Below are positions 11,901 through 21,774 of a stretch of 64,000 nucleotides of DNA, piece by piece. The translations under genes were made by a program, and so were the position numbers. Each line of letters opens with the position of its first letter. Within the stretch, counting starts at the first letter, position 1. This DNA is from Ypsolopha sequella (taxonomy: Eukaryota > Arthropoda > Insecta > Lepidoptera > Ypsolophidae): positions 22,137,221 to 22,201,220 of the forward strand of contig OW203986.1 in the NCBI GenBank assembly GCA_934047225.1, in the 5' to 3' direction. The notes below the pieces were generated by a model. It was not told the DNA's origin and did not search any database. It worked only from the letters and a program-made list of their open reading frames with translations.

Positions 11901-12976
11901 TAGAATAATAAACCTATTATTTAAGGTTAAACGTCAATAGCTTAGCGGAAAGGGCATAACTTAACTTTGTTTTTCTTGTTTAGAAATTTTAATTTGAAAA
12001 ACATTTTGGTCTGTCGAATTTAACGCCCATAGTCCAGTATAAGTGAGGTTTATAAAGCAAGATTTTAAAATTGTATACACAATTAGTCATGAATAGTCAT
12101 GATGTTCTCATAACCAACTTAAAATGCTGTTTTAACTTTGTTTGAACAAGATATATATACAAGATGACTTTTTGATCATCGTCCAAATTCATACTGGAGG
12201 CTTGATAAGTGAACAGTATCTTGGATCAGTAACAATTTTTGTGAAATTCGTATAATGAAATTTCGGCTTCCCATATAAAATCAGTTCCAGTCCCGAGTGA
12301 ATAACTATGGGGAGTCGAAATATCATTTTACGAATTTCACCAAAATTGTTATTGATGCATGATACTGATCACTTACCAAGCCACCAGTATAAATTTGGAC
12401 GATGATCAAAAAGTCACCTTGTATATATATATATATACTCGTAATTATAGATAATAAGATAATTGAATTTCAAAGTCATGCTTCGTAAACCTCACCAATA
12501 CTGAACTATCGGCTTCAACTGCCACATATCAAAATCATTTTAAATTTTCAACTTCACAAGAAATACAAAGTTAAGTTATGCACTTTGCGCTAAGCGACTG
12601 ACGTTTAACCTTAAATTCAAATTGTTTGAAATTCTAACCAATTGATACTTTGCAATGGCAACATACACAATACATACATATTGAGTGAATTTTGAATTTA
12701 AGTGTTCTGTTCTTCACAATCCGGCTGCGAAACCGCTCGTTTTCATCCCTGCTAGTTTAGCAAACCATATCGAGCTCGATAGCGCGTGATACAGTGCTCT
12801 GTCTCACTCTGTTGATCTACCTGGAGAGGGATGAAAAGCTTTCACCGACCAATATGGTCTGCTATACATGACCCCCTGGTACTCTACCCGTGTAAACTAG
12901 GCATTAGGGCCTCTACTCACTTACCCTGTGTGAACCCAAGGATACAGATGAAGATGGCCGATGTTAATTTTACCAT
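8864..12976 (-). CDS. Lipase A: neutral (pancreatic-type) lipase homologue, nucleophile lost
   Basis: Six exons on the minus strand (12976-12925, 11458-11287, 10561-10413, 9709-9461, 9337-9004, 8921-8864) join to 338 codons including the stop, giving 337 residues, with all phases consistent. Residues 1-18 form a signal peptide. A propeptide-like segment ends in DVSEAARYDPASENIYHLFT. The oxyanion-loop motif HGW is at 108-110, and DLNVIVVDWS surrounds 131-140. The nucleophile elbow reads GHGLGG (184-189), so Gly186 replaces the expected Ser. Asp210 (ALDPA) and His270 (CDHVRS) of the triad remain, as do the family signatures EVIHT and DFYPNGG. Enzymes of this family hydrolyse acylglycerols extracellularly, but without the Ser this product should be inactive. 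It could be a binding or carrier protein, as in lipase-derived yolk proteins; that role is inference. It shares intron positions with the two other lipases in the window. Confidence 0.9.
9004..9337 (-). CDS. Lipase A exon 5
   Basis: The acceptor is GTTGTTCTAG and the donor TTGG|GTGAGT. It carries Asp210 and His270 of the triad and the DFYPNGG signature. Confidence 0.92.
9461..9709 (-). CDS. Lipase A exon 4 (nucleophile elbow)
   Basis: The acceptor is GATATTTCAG and the donor ACAG|GTGCGT. It encodes LFLAAEDLNVIVVDWS through GHGLGGH, where Ser is replaced by Gly. Confidence 0.92.
10413..10561 (-). CDS. Lipase A exon 3 (HGW loop)
   Basis: The acceptor is CTTTTTTTCAG and the donor CCCC|GTCAGT. 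The latter was chosen over an upstream GTACCC because only it keeps phase with exon 4. It encodes ENPTVSQPLL to INTVLVP, including HGW. Confidence 0.85.
10865..11255 (+). repeat. Dispersed repeat of about 390 bp, copy 1
   Basis: Read on the opposite strand, this block aligns along most of its length with about 52575-52945. No coding capacity or clear ends were seen. It fills most of lipase A intron 2. Confidence 0.6.
11287..11458 (-). CDS. Lipase A exon 2 (propeptide)
   Basis: The acceptor is CTTTTTAG and the donor ACGAG|GTAACC. It encodes IPADPILRKLDPQLRYQHEK through NIYHLFT, homologous to lipase C exon 2. Confidence 0.88.
11636..11735. repeat. Fragment of the 21.1-kb hairpin family
   Basis: It shares the core GCCAACTGGACTGGGTG and the ATCATCAAAAACATAGA motif with the inverted repeat at 21125-21340. 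Only one arm is seen here. Confidence 0.5.
11925..12610. mobile_element. TTAA-flanked palindromic element hosting a second MITE
   Basis: TTAA at 11921-11924 and 12611-12614 flanks the inverted ends GGTTAAACGTCA / TGACGTTTAACC. Complementarity resumes inward (GTCCAGTATAAGTGAGGTTT with AAACCTCACCAATACTGAAC) on both sides of the nested hairpin at 12151-12437. It is non-coding and lies in lipase A intron 1. Confidence 0.8.
12151..12437. mobile_element. Nested hairpin MITE (CATACTGGAGG family)
   Basis: The arms run from TATATATACAAGATGACTTT inward and back from 12437, with ~110 bp of mostly perfect pairing. The CCAAATTCATACTGGAGGC motif recurs at about 2606, 15115, 15290, 27696, 30840 and 44440 in the window. 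Confidence 0.75.
12682..12870. repeat. Two short dispersed-repeat fragments
   Basis: 12682-12745 matches one arm of the MITE at 25191-25369 (TCACAATCCGGCTGCG). 12757-12860 (GCAAACCATATCGAGCTCGA onward) matches 48005-48090. Both are partial. Confidence 0.55.
12925..12976 (-). CDS. Lipase A exon 1 (signal peptide)
   Basis: The ATG at 12976-12974 opens MVKLTSAIFICILGFTQ, a typical secretion signal. The donor CAGG|GTAAGT leaves one base that completes the first codon of exon 2 exactly as in lipases B and C. Confidence 0.85.
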
Positions 12977-13272
12977 GTTTACCGATATACTAAGTTAAAC
13001 ATTTTTCAAAATCAAATTTTATTGAATAATTCGGGCTACATCAATCTTAATTATCGGATAATTGCATTTATCTATGTCTACCATCAAATTAATGCAATGT
13101 CCGTAAGTATTTACGAATACCTATAAAACATACATAATTGTCGTCACAATAATACGAGTATATCTAAATATTTAAGAGTGTATCGCAAGATAGAAATAAC
13201 ATGAAGCATGGTGTTTTAATAATCCCATCAAAACATCACAAGCATTGCAGGATTGTCAGCTCCGCCAAAAAA

Positions 13273-13660
13273 TAATAGTTTTTGCTACAAGGACGAAAAG
13301 GAATAAATTACGAGGACGATTTAAAACACGAGCGTAGCGAGTGTTTTAAACGTAACCGAGTAATTTATTGCTTTTACGCCCGTGTATCATATTACGTTTT
13401 TCAATGCATAGTGTGAGAAAATAAAACAAATATAATCTTGTGAACTTTAAATTATGATTGGCACAAAAGGACTGTATCCCGAGCCGTTAAACAGTGGAAA
13501 AAAAAGTATAACATTTATGGTACACAGGAAAGGTTGCAGGTAAGCCAACTTCTCGTAAATAAATTATAATAATAATAAAGCCCTAGGGCAAAATAATCGA
13601 CTTTCTGTTCGGTTTTGATGCATAAAAAGTGGGCCTTTACGAGCACTTCCACTGAAAAGA
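13273..13660 (+). repeat. Dispersed repeat of about 385 bp, copy 1
   Basis: It is highly similar and co-oriented with 19707-20095, including the near-palindrome around ACACGAGCGTAGCGAGTGTT. Terminal structure and target duplication were not resolved. Confidence 0.7.
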
Positions 13661-13697
13661 ATCAAATTGGGTGCTGAGGTTTATGGAGGTTTATTCA

Positions 13698-13921
13698 GTC
13701 ATAATATACAACGTTTTTCACTTGTTTTAAAAGAAAGGTTGTGAGGGTCCTTGCTACTGAATACGTAGAACTTGGCAAGTTTTCACAGCTAAAGTTGAAA
13801 CGGTTACATCATACATGCAAATAATTGACCATGAAAACTTGCCAAGTTCTAAATATTCAGTAGCAAGATCCTTAACAAACTTTATTTTAAAACAAGTGAA
13901 GAACGTTGTACATTATTGCAG
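13698..13921. mobile_element. Hairpin MITE
   Basis: Arms of about 90 bp (AACTTGGCAAGTTTTCA at the loop side on the left, TGAAAACTTGCCAAGTT on the right) surround a ~45-bp loop. Confidence 0.75.
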
Positions 13922-13965
13922 TTATGTTTGTTTTCCCATTTTTGAATAAAAAGTATAAAATTAAT

Positions 13966-14612
13966 GTGATTTATGGCATTACGCGACAATAGTTTAATAT
14001 CCATTCATTAGACTTTTTTAGCCTGGTGGTGTCATTTTATGCATTACTTTGTATATGGTCCTGTACTACAACTATTAAGGCGATATACTAAAAAATTATG
14101 GGTGTTTCTTTTCTGTGAATTTTATGAAATAAACGGAAAATTATAATCAGTTTCTGGTATATGCATCTTGACTATATAATCTAGGGATTTCAAATTGGAA
14201 AACATGTTTGGATAAATTTTCCTCGATAGAAATAATTGTTGAAATGAGGTCTTCAAACACACTTTTTCTCCAAACGAACGAATAAGAACCATATACAGAA
14301 CTCAAACGTATTTTATTAGGTGTGTTTGAACAATATCTAGAGATTTCATATTTGAAAATTTGCTAGCTATTTTAGTTTTTTATAAAAATTATAAAAATAA
14401 CATTTTTCACTTTCGCCCTGAATCCGCCCCTCTCGCACTGCGCGATTTTTCGCTTGGAGTGACAGTGACAAAAATAAAATTCGCATAGCCTCTTAACACA
14501 ATTTAAAGTTGTTGTGCAGGATCATTTACAAAGTAATGCATAAAATAATACAACTTTGCTATCAAATCCTAACTGACATTAAACTACTGTCGCTTAATGC
14601 CATAAATCTACG
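13966..14612. mobile_element. TIR element with about 100-bp inverted ends
   Basis: TTTATGGCATTACGCGACA on the left pairs with TGTCGCTTAATGCCATAAA on the right. A second inverted pair, ATGCATTACTTTGTA / TACAAAGTAATGCAT, lies just inside. The interior (about 14090-14480) belongs to a repeat family also seen at 26080-26265 and 44545-45000. Confidence 0.7.
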
Positions 14613-14741
14613 TTTTATTAAAAAGTAAGAAAAACAATGATATGTAGTGCGTTTGGGAACGAGATCCATTACATCCACCTTAAACAATGTAACTGATTGA
14701 ATTTACCGTTGTACAATTAAATTAAATTTTTAGCTTACTTA

Positions 14742-15100
14742 TATCAAATCAAATCAAATCAAATATTTTTATTTCGGACTAGGCCATAAGTGTTAGTACT
14801 ACAAATGTGAAACAAAGTAACTATGTTAGTATTAACTAATTAGTACATATAATAAGTATTAACAACCTACCTACATATTAACATAAACTAGTTATGGACT
14901 CTGTCCATATGTACTGAGACCCAGTGTCTCAGGATTGCACTATCAGTCCTGTTAGTAATATTGTTCGGGAGACCATTGACGCTGCCGCGCGTCCTGTGCA
15001 TCAGCGAGGCAGTTCTGTTGCGTACTATGGCATAGAAATCTTGGGTACGAGCCTCATCAAACATGCCTGATGCACTACAGTACAGTATATACAGTGACAT
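14742..15100 (-). pseudogene. CR1/Jockey-like LINE C-terminal fragment with pentamer tail
   Basis: On the minus strand, CSASGMFDEARTQDFYAIVR through HWVSVHMDRVHN-stop resembles the RT C-terminus of the LINE at 49971-50411 (which has CSASGMF too). The 3' UTR ends in a (TTTGA)n run (14743-14765 in plus coordinates). It is a 5'-truncated dead copy. Confidence 0.65.
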
Positions 15101-15105
15101 TTATT

Positions 15106-15316
15106 TATACAGCCAAATTCATACCGGAGGCTAGGTAGCTGATCAACTGATCAGTATTTACGGATCAATAACAAATTTTGCTAATTTTAAAAAATTAAAC
15201 GTTCATTACGTTTGTAAGCAATACAAAAAATAAAATGTAAGAAATTGATGGAAAGGGTAATTGAACCTTGATACTGAGCACTTACCATGTCTTCACTATG
15301 AATTTGGCTGCATAAA
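15106..15316. mobile_element. Hairpin MITE (CATACTGGAGG family)
   Basis: ATACAGCCAAATTCATACCG at the left is mirrored by ATGAATTTGGCTGCAT at the right; the arms are about 60-70 bp. The interior is unique. Confidence 0.7.
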
Positions 15317-15384
15317 TTCAATTCAATTCAATTCAATTTATTTTCATTTAAGTGGTTAGTATTACAAAGAGGAAAAAAACTTAA
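15317..15384 (-). repeat. LINE 3' end with (ATTCA)n tail
   Basis: A pentamer run is followed by TTTATTTTCATTTAAG and GTGGTTAGTATTACAAA, similar to the 3' end at 14743-14815. It appears to continue at 19088 beyond the Foldback-like element, which would then have inserted into it. Confidence 0.5.
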
Positions 15385-15393
15385 CCTAAGGTT
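15385..15393. repeat. Left 9-bp target-site duplication
   Basis: CCTAAGGTT here is repeated exactly at 19079-19087, immediately outside the two ends of the Foldback-like element. Confidence 0.8.
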
Positions 15394-17229
15394 ACTCCAG
15401 GGAACTTGTGCACCCTATCTCACGGATTTCAAAATAAATGTTCCTACACGTTAGTTTTACGTTAGTTTTGTTTGTTTAGTTTATAATTTTTGTTTGTTTC
15501 ATCCTGCAAACATGTTTATTTCAATTTAAAAGATTCTACCGATTTCTACCGTGAACTTGTGCACCCCATGGCACCGATTGACCTGAAATCAGTGCCAATC
15601 GTTAGTTCTTCGTTAGTTTCGTTTGTTTTGATTATTTTTTTTTCTTTTTTTGCCTACAAGCATTTTTTTTTTAATTTATAATTTTGTATGGAATTTCAAA
15701 AATGCTCAAAAATGCTCGGATCGACCTGAAACAGGTGCCAATCGTTAGGTTTACGTTAGTTTCGTAAGTTTTTAAAAAAAAATGTGTTTTTTTTCCGCTC
15801 GCAAACACTTTTTTTTTCAATTTCAAATTTTGTATGGAATTTCAAAAATGCTCTGATTGAGCTGGAACAAGTGCCAATCGTTAGTTTTACGTTAGTTTCG
15901 TTGGTATTGAAAAAAAAATTTGTCTTTTTCTGCCTGCAAACATGTTTTTTTTCAATTTCAAAATTTGTATGGGATTTCAAAAATGCTCAAAAATGCTCTG
16001 ATCGACCTGAAACAAGTTCCTTTCGTTAGTTTTACGTTAGTTTCGTACGTTTTCAAAAAAAAAAATTACATTTCGGCCTACAAACATTAAATTTTTCAAT
16101 TTCAAAAATTCTACCAATATTCTACCGTGAAGTTGTGCACCCCATAGCACCGATTGGCCTGAAACAAGTGCCAATCGTTAGCTATACGTTAGTATCGTTT
16201 GTTTTGAGAAACATTTTTGTTTGTTTCGCACAGAAAATATTTTTTTTTTAATTTCAAAATTTATGTGAAATTTAAAAAATGCTATGATTGACCTGGAACA
16301 AGTGCCAATCGTTAGTTTTACGTTTGTTTCGTACGTTTTCAAAAAAAAAATTGTCTTTTTCCGGCTGCAAACATGTTTTTTTTCAATTTCAAAATTTGTA
16401 TGGGATTTCAAAAATGCTCAAAAATGCTCTGATCGACCTGAAACAAGTTCTTATCGTTAGTTTTACGTTAGTTTCGTACGTTTTCAAAAAAAAAATTACA
16501 TTTCGGCCTGCAAACATTTAATTTTTCAATTTCAAAAATTCTACCAATATTCTACCGTGAAGTTGTGCACCCCATAGCACCGATTGGCCTGAAACAAGTT
16601 CCAATCGTTAGCTATACGTTAGTATCGTTTGTTTTGAGAAAAAATTTCGTTTGTTTCGCCCAGAAAATATTTTTTTTTTTATTTCAAAATTTATGTGAAA
16701 TTTAAAAAATGCTCTGATTGACCTGGAACAAGTGCCAATCGTTAGGTTTACGTTAGTTTCGTACGTTTTAAAAAAAAATTGTCTTTTTCCGCCTGCAAAC
16801 ATGTTTTTTTTCAATTTCAAAATTTGTATGGTATTTCAAAAATGCTCAAAAATGCTCTGATCGACCTAAAACAAGTTCTTATCGTTAGTTTTACGTTAGT
16901 TTCGTACGTTTTCAAAAAAAAAAATTTACATTTCGGCCTGCAAACATTTAATTTTTCAATTTCAAAAATTCTACCAATTTTCTACCGTGAACTTGTGCAC
17001 CCCATAGCACCGATTGGCCTGAAACAAGTGCCAATCGTTAGCTATACGTTAGTATCGTTTGTTTTGAGAAAAATTTTCGTTTGTTTCGCCCAGAAAATAT
17101 ATTTTTTTTAATTTCAAAATTTATGTGAAATTTAAAAAATGCTCTGATTGACCTGGAACAAGTGCCAATCGTTAGTTTTACGTTAGTTTCGTACGTTTTA
17201 AAAAAAAATTGTCTTTTTCCGCCTGCAAA
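15394..17229 (+). repeat. Left arm of the Foldback-like element
   Basis: A terminal ~900 bp of diverged sub-repeats is followed by three near-identical ~425-bp super-units. It is about 0.5 kb longer than the right arm. Confidence 0.85.
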
Positions 17230-17751
17230 TTTATTAATCTTATTTACAGAACCCAATGGAAACTGCGATGGCAGCATCACAGAACGTAGATAATAAGGTT
17301 TTGTTGAATAACTATTCAGTGAATTTTGAATTAAGTGGTCTGTTTCAATTAATTAGAAAAAGGCAGATTTGCCCCAGCGTGATGGGTGGTAAGCTCTATT
17401 GCTGCACTTCCAGCATAAATTGGACATAATAAGCATGCAGACTCAAGTGGCCCCTACAGAATTTGAACCCAGGACCTCCGGATAGGGGCGTGCTATGATT
17501 ACATAGCTTTGGTATGTTTATAAGACTTGGTAGTGCAGCAGTAGAATGAGAAAAAAATGAGCTGTGCTCCTGCCGTGTGCACGTATATGGCTACTTATGT
17601 TATGCAACTCTATAGTTACGAACTTACTCATAATTATAGTGTAACAAAGAATACAACTTCTGGGTTCATGCTAACCTTTCAACAAAAGCCTGAATACATT
17701 TGTTGTTTTGCTGAGGTAGACTCAAGATCAGAAATCATGTTTGAAAAAACA
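17230..17751. other. Central loop of the Foldback-like element
   Basis: The DNA is unrelated to the arms. It contains a fragment of the MITE family at 25191-25369 (about 17310-17360) and a reversed tRNA-like B box at about 17455-17495, so the loop has itself collected other repeats. No credible coding frame was found. Confidence 0.65.
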
Positions 17752-19078
17752 TGTTTGCAGCCGGAAAAAGACAATTTTTTTTTTGAAAACGTACGAAACT
17801 AACGTAAAACTAACGATTGGCACTTGTTCCAGGTCAATCAGAGCATTTTTTAAATTTCACATAAATTTTGAAATTAAAAAAAATATATTTTCTGGGCGAA
17901 ACAAACGAAAATTTTTCTCAAAACAAACGATACTAACGTATAGCTAACGATTGGCACTTGTTTCAGGCCAATCGGTGCTATGGGGTGCACAACTTCACGG
18001 TAGAATATTGGTAGAATTTTTGAAATTGAAAAATTTAATGTTTATAGGCCGGAATGTAATATTTTTTTTTTTTGAAAACGTAAATTTTGAAATTGAAAAA
18101 AAAACATAATTGCAGGCGGAAAAAGACATTTTTTTTTTTTGAAAACGTACGAAACTAACGTAAAACTAACGATTGGCACTTGTTCCAGGTCAATCAGAGC
18201 ATTTTTTAAATTTCACATAAATTTTGAAATTAAAAAAAATATATTTTCTGGGCGAAACAAACGAAAATTTTTCTCAAAACAAACGATACTAACGTATAGC
18301 TAACGATTGGCACTTGTTTCAGGCCAATCGGTGCTATGGGGTGCACAATTTCACGGTATAATATTGGTAGAATTTTTGAAATTGAAAAATTTAATGTTTG
18401 TAGGCCGGAATGTAATTTTTTTTTTGAAAACGTACGAAACTAACGTAAAACTAACGAAAGGAACTTGTTTCAGGTCGATCAGAGCATTTTTGAGCATTTT
18501 TGAAATCCCATACAAATTTTGAAATTGAAAAAAAACATGTTTGCAGGCAGAAAAAGACAAATTTTTTTTTCAATACCAACGAAACTAACGTAAAACTAAC
18601 GATTGGCACTTGTTCCAGCTCAATCAGAGCATTTTTGAAATTCCATACAAAATTTGAAATTGAAAAAAAAAGTGTTTGCGAGCGGAAAAAAAACACATTT
18701 TTTTTTAAAAACTTACGAAACTAACGTAAACCTAACGATTGGCACCTGTTTCAGGTCGATCCGAGCATTTTTGAGCATTTTTGAAATTCCATACAAAATT
18801 ATAAATTAAAAAAAAAATGCTTGTAGGCAAAAAAAGAAAAAAAAAATAATCAAAACAAACGAAACTAACGAAGAACTAACGATTGGCACTGATTTCAGGT
18901 CAATCGGTGCCATGGGGTGCACAAGTTCACGGTAGAAATCGGTAGAATCTTTTAAATTGAAATAAACATGTTTGCAGGATGAAACAAACAAAAATTATAA
19001 ACAAAACTAACGTAAAACTAACGTGTACGAACATTTATTTTGAAATCCGTGAGATGGGGTGCACAAGTTCCCTGGAGT
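17752..19078 (-). repeat. Right arm of the Foldback-like element
   Basis: It is the reverse complement of the left arm but with fewer super-units; one of them is internally shortened near 18065-18105. Confidence 0.85.
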
Positions 19079-19087
19079 CCTAAGGTT
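19079..19087. repeat. Right 9-bp target-site duplication
   Basis: CCTAAGGTT, identical to 15385-15393. Confidence 0.8.
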
Positions 19088-19429
19088 AGTACAATACAGA
19101 AAAGAGCGTCAGTTTATATAAACACATCTTTGTAAAAACTAACAGTAAACACAATATAAATATGAATTATGTCGGCTCCCAGACTAGAGTTCTCCGTTGC
19201 ATGGGATGCCTTTTGTTATTTTCGCCACAAGGCGCCCAGTGCTTGAAGCTAAATGTATATACAATACAAAATGTCAACTCGTATTTCTTAAAATAAAAAA
19301 CGTACATGGACATAAATTAAGGTATACCTATATTTAATGTTTATTGTACAAAACTATATACCTAGTATACTACATACTATAAGGTCATATGCCTAACTTC
19401 ACACATTAGTCTTGCTAAGAAGAAGGGCA

Positions 19430-19620
19430 AGAAACTTAGCAAGGTCGATTAAATTCAAGACGCGATGATCTCGTCAGGATTGCTGGAGGGCAAATGAATA
19501 GACTGACCAGAGACTGAAGTGAATAGCGTGTGTGAAAAGTAGAGGTTCTATTCCCAACAGTAGGATGATGTGGCCTGCTTGTCGAGCCACGCGTAGTGTA
19601 GGGTTCCGTAGTTGCCCGTC
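19430..19620 (+). pseudogene. Degraded LINE C-terminal fragment
   Basis: The stretch around CGCGATGATCTCGTCAGGAT and TTCCCAACAGTAGGATGATG aligns with the LINE end at about 46190-46330 (WRDDIVRV ... EEEAYAQQ), but frameshifts and stops are present. Confidence 0.5.
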
Positions 19621-19706
19621 TCAATATGCGGACTTAAAAGGGTGCTATTTGTTTGATAACTATGAAAATATTAATTGAGTTCAGGGTTTAAGGGTCCGTA
19701 TAATGT

Positions 19707-20095
19707 AAATAGTAGTTTATGCTACAAGGGCGAAAAGGAATATATTACGAGGACGATTTAAAACACGAGCGTAGCGAGTGTTTAAGACGTAACCGAGTAA
19801 TTTATTGGTCTTACGCCCGTGTATAATAATACGTTTTTCAATGCATAGTGTGAGGAAATAAAACAAATATAATCTTGTGAACTTTAAATTATGATTGGCT
19901 CAAAAGGACTGGATCCAGAGCCGTTAAACAGTGAAAAAAAGAATAACATTTATGGTACACAGGAAAGGTTGCAGGTTAGCCAACTTCTAGTAAATAAATT
20001 TAAAAAATAATAATAATAAAGCCTTAGGGCAAAATAATCGACTTTCTGTTCGGTTTTGATGCATAAAAAGTGGGCCTTGACGAGCACTAGCATTG
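19707..20095 (+). repeat. Dispersed repeat of about 385 bp, copy 2
   Basis: Direct-orientation copy of 13273-13660; the two lie about 6.4 kb apart on either side of the Foldback-like element. Confidence 0.7.
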
Positions 20096-20233
20096 GAAAA
20101 AATTGAATGAAGCAACAGACAGTGAATATCTGGACGTCAAGGTAAGTGCAGTAGTAGAAAGTAGAAACCTTTCCTACTAAAAGTACTTCGCATACCAACT
20201 TTTTTAAACGTGAAAATTAAAAACATCCCATTA

Positions 20234-20571
20234 TCCCGTAATATTATAAATGTGAAAGTTTGGACGGATGGATGTTTGTTACTTCTTCGCGCCGTAACTA
20301 CTGAATCGAGTGGGCTGAAACTTCACACAAATGTAGTTCTAAACCTGGAATAGGACATAGACTACTTTTTATTTCATAAATCAGTTTCCATGGGAACAAG
20401 AAATAGTGTCATCCAGAGACACGGCTCGGCCTTCAGTCTCGCCAAACATACTGTTCTAGGGGATTAAATAAGTTATCAAAGACCGCCAAAGATACATTAC
20501 AAATATTTACAGATTCGATACGACTATACAAAAACTTATACAACGCGGGCGAAGCCGCGGGCAAAAGCTGG
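20234..20571 (+). mobile_element. Helitron-like non-autonomous element
   Basis: It begins TCCCGTAATATTATAAATG after an A. It ends in a GC hairpin (GCGGGCGAAGCCGCGGGC) followed by AAAAGCTGG and then a T, i.e. a 5' TC, 3' hairpin plus CTRR, and an A|T target without duplication. These are Helitron hallmarks. No Rep/helicase is encoded. Confidence 0.65.
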
Positions 20572-20756
20572 TATTTTACTAATGTTTCAATATCCACGCA
20601 TTGTTTGAGGAAAGTACTATACAAACCTTACCGGCTATTGGGCATCGATGGACTCACGTATGTGTGCCTCGGCCCACATTATGACATTCGACCATCAATG
20701 CGTAACATACCGACCGCTGCAGTAATGTACTATGGAAACACACATAACTATTGAAT

Positions 20757-20945
20757 TAGAAAGAAAGAAAGAGAAATGTTTATTTGGTATCAAAACTTAA
20801 AACTTAATAACTAGTTATACATAATAATGAGGAAATTTTAGGAACATTATAACTACTTGAAAACTAAATGATACCAAAATGGTCTCCACTCGGCATAATG
20901 TCGCAGCTGTAGCCACGACGCTGATTTTCAGCGGATGCCCAGGTT
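20757..20945 (-). repeat. LINE 3' UTR fragment
   Basis: A GAAA-type tail is followed by ATGTTTATTTGG and a TCCACTCGGCATAATGTCGC segment that resembles 3674-3960. No coding sequence. Confidence 0.4.
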
Positions 20946-20960
20946 TTTAGATTGGGTTAA

Positions 20961-21473
20961 AAGCACTTGTACAGTAGTTTCACTATTTATTTAAGTTTTT
21001 CTCCCAATCGTTTTCGGATTTTACACAATTTTCAAGGGTAGATGTAATTTACGATAACATTTATAGATTTTAGGTACAGGTTCTGAGCGACGTAAACAAT
21101 GATAATGTTGACCTGCCTCCCTATTCTGTATCTTTAGTTGCCAACTGAACGAGGTGTCTATCATCAAAAACATAGACAAAAACTGAAATTTCAAAATTGC
21201 CTTTAGTGTGTATTGAACTATTTACGAATTGTGTCGTCACTTCAAGTGCGAACATATCCTTAGGACATCGGGATTCGATAGTATATCTATGTTTTTGATG
21301 ATAGACACCCAGTCCAGAAGGCAACTAGAGATACATAATAGGCCCGCTGTACCTAAAATCTTTAAATATAGGTATTCTTAAATTCTTAACATCTTTCCTT
21401 CAAAATGGTGTAAAATCCGAAACCGGTTGTGAGAAAAACATAAATAAATAGTGAAACTACTGTACAAGTGCTT
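20961..21473. mobile_element. TIR element with a second hairpin nested inside
   Basis: The ~45-bp ends AAGCACTTGTACAGTAGTTT and its reverse complement enclose the separate inverted repeat at 21125-21340. Confidence 0.75.
21125..21340. mobile_element. Nested hairpin MITE
   Basis: TGTATCTTTAGTTGCCAACT on the left and AGGCAACTAGAGATACA on the right pair, and ATCATCAAAAACATAGA with TCTATGTTTTTGATGAT further in. A single-arm relative lies at 11636-11735. Confidence 0.7.
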
Positions 21474-21684
21474 TCAATTCAAGATATGTTTCAAGTTTCA
21501 CCAAGTGCCGATAATCGCGAATACAAATTTTGTTTCTACTATGTAAACCCCTGCCCTTGATTGTATAATCTTATATGGGTTAAAACTAAAAGCAACCGGA
21601 AGCAGCTATCTGACAGTTTTATTGTACTTTTTATCGGCCCGATTAACATTTTCCCTAAATATATTACCAATTTGATAACTTTAT

Positions 21685-21717
21685 TATAAAACCGATAGAT
21701 AATATTTTTATTCAGTC
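21685..21717 (+). promoter_or_regulatory. Core promoter of lipase B (TATA + initiator)
   Basis: TATAAA at 21685-21690 lies about 30 bp upstream of the A in TTCAGTC (21711-21717), matching the arthropod TCAGT initiator. This would give a 5' UTR of about 15 nt before the ATG at 21729. Confidence 0.6.
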
Positions 21718-21728
21718 ATATCAGCAAG

Positions 21729-21774
21729 ATGTACGTGGTAAGGAGTGCCTTGGTTTTGTGCGCTGCTGTGGCAG
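21729..21774 (+). CDS. Lipase B exon 1 (signal peptide)
   Basis: MYVVRSALVLCAAVA plus one base, donor GCAG|GTAGGT. The ATG sits about 15 nt after a good initiator. Confidence 0.8.

Larger units (their letters stand above)
15394..19078. mobile_element. Foldback-like transposon, 3.7 kb, long inverted arms made of tandem repeats
   Basis: The ends ACTCCAGGGAACTTGTGCAC and GTGCACAAGTTCCCTGGAGT are inverted and are bracketed by a perfect 9-bp duplication. The left arm (15394 to about 17229) and right arm (about 17752-19078) are reverse complements. Each is made of ~140-150-bp sub-repeats that contain AACGTTAG-type cores (CAATCGTTAGTTTTACGTTA and variants) next to poly(A/T). In the left arm these form super-units of about 420-430 bp (starts near 16288, 16708 and 17139). 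The centre is about 520 bp of unrelated DNA. Long inverted arms of tandem repeats plus a 9-bp duplication describe the Foldback (FB) class of Drosophila. No transposase frame is seen, so it is probably mobilised in trans, perhaps by a Mutator-like source; that is inference. Short reading frames inside are artefacts of repeat phase. Confidence 0.85.

Noticed and set aside
15490..18991. Many 60-110-codon frames on both strands with similar Phe/Lys-rich products
   Set aside because: They are phase artefacts of the poly(A/T)-containing sub-repeats of the Foldback-like element and occur in mirrored pairs on the two arms.
13261..20095. A composite transposon bounded by the ~385-bp direct repeats
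   Set aside because: No terminal duplication around the pair and the interior elements have their own boundaries; more simply two copies of a dispersed repeat.
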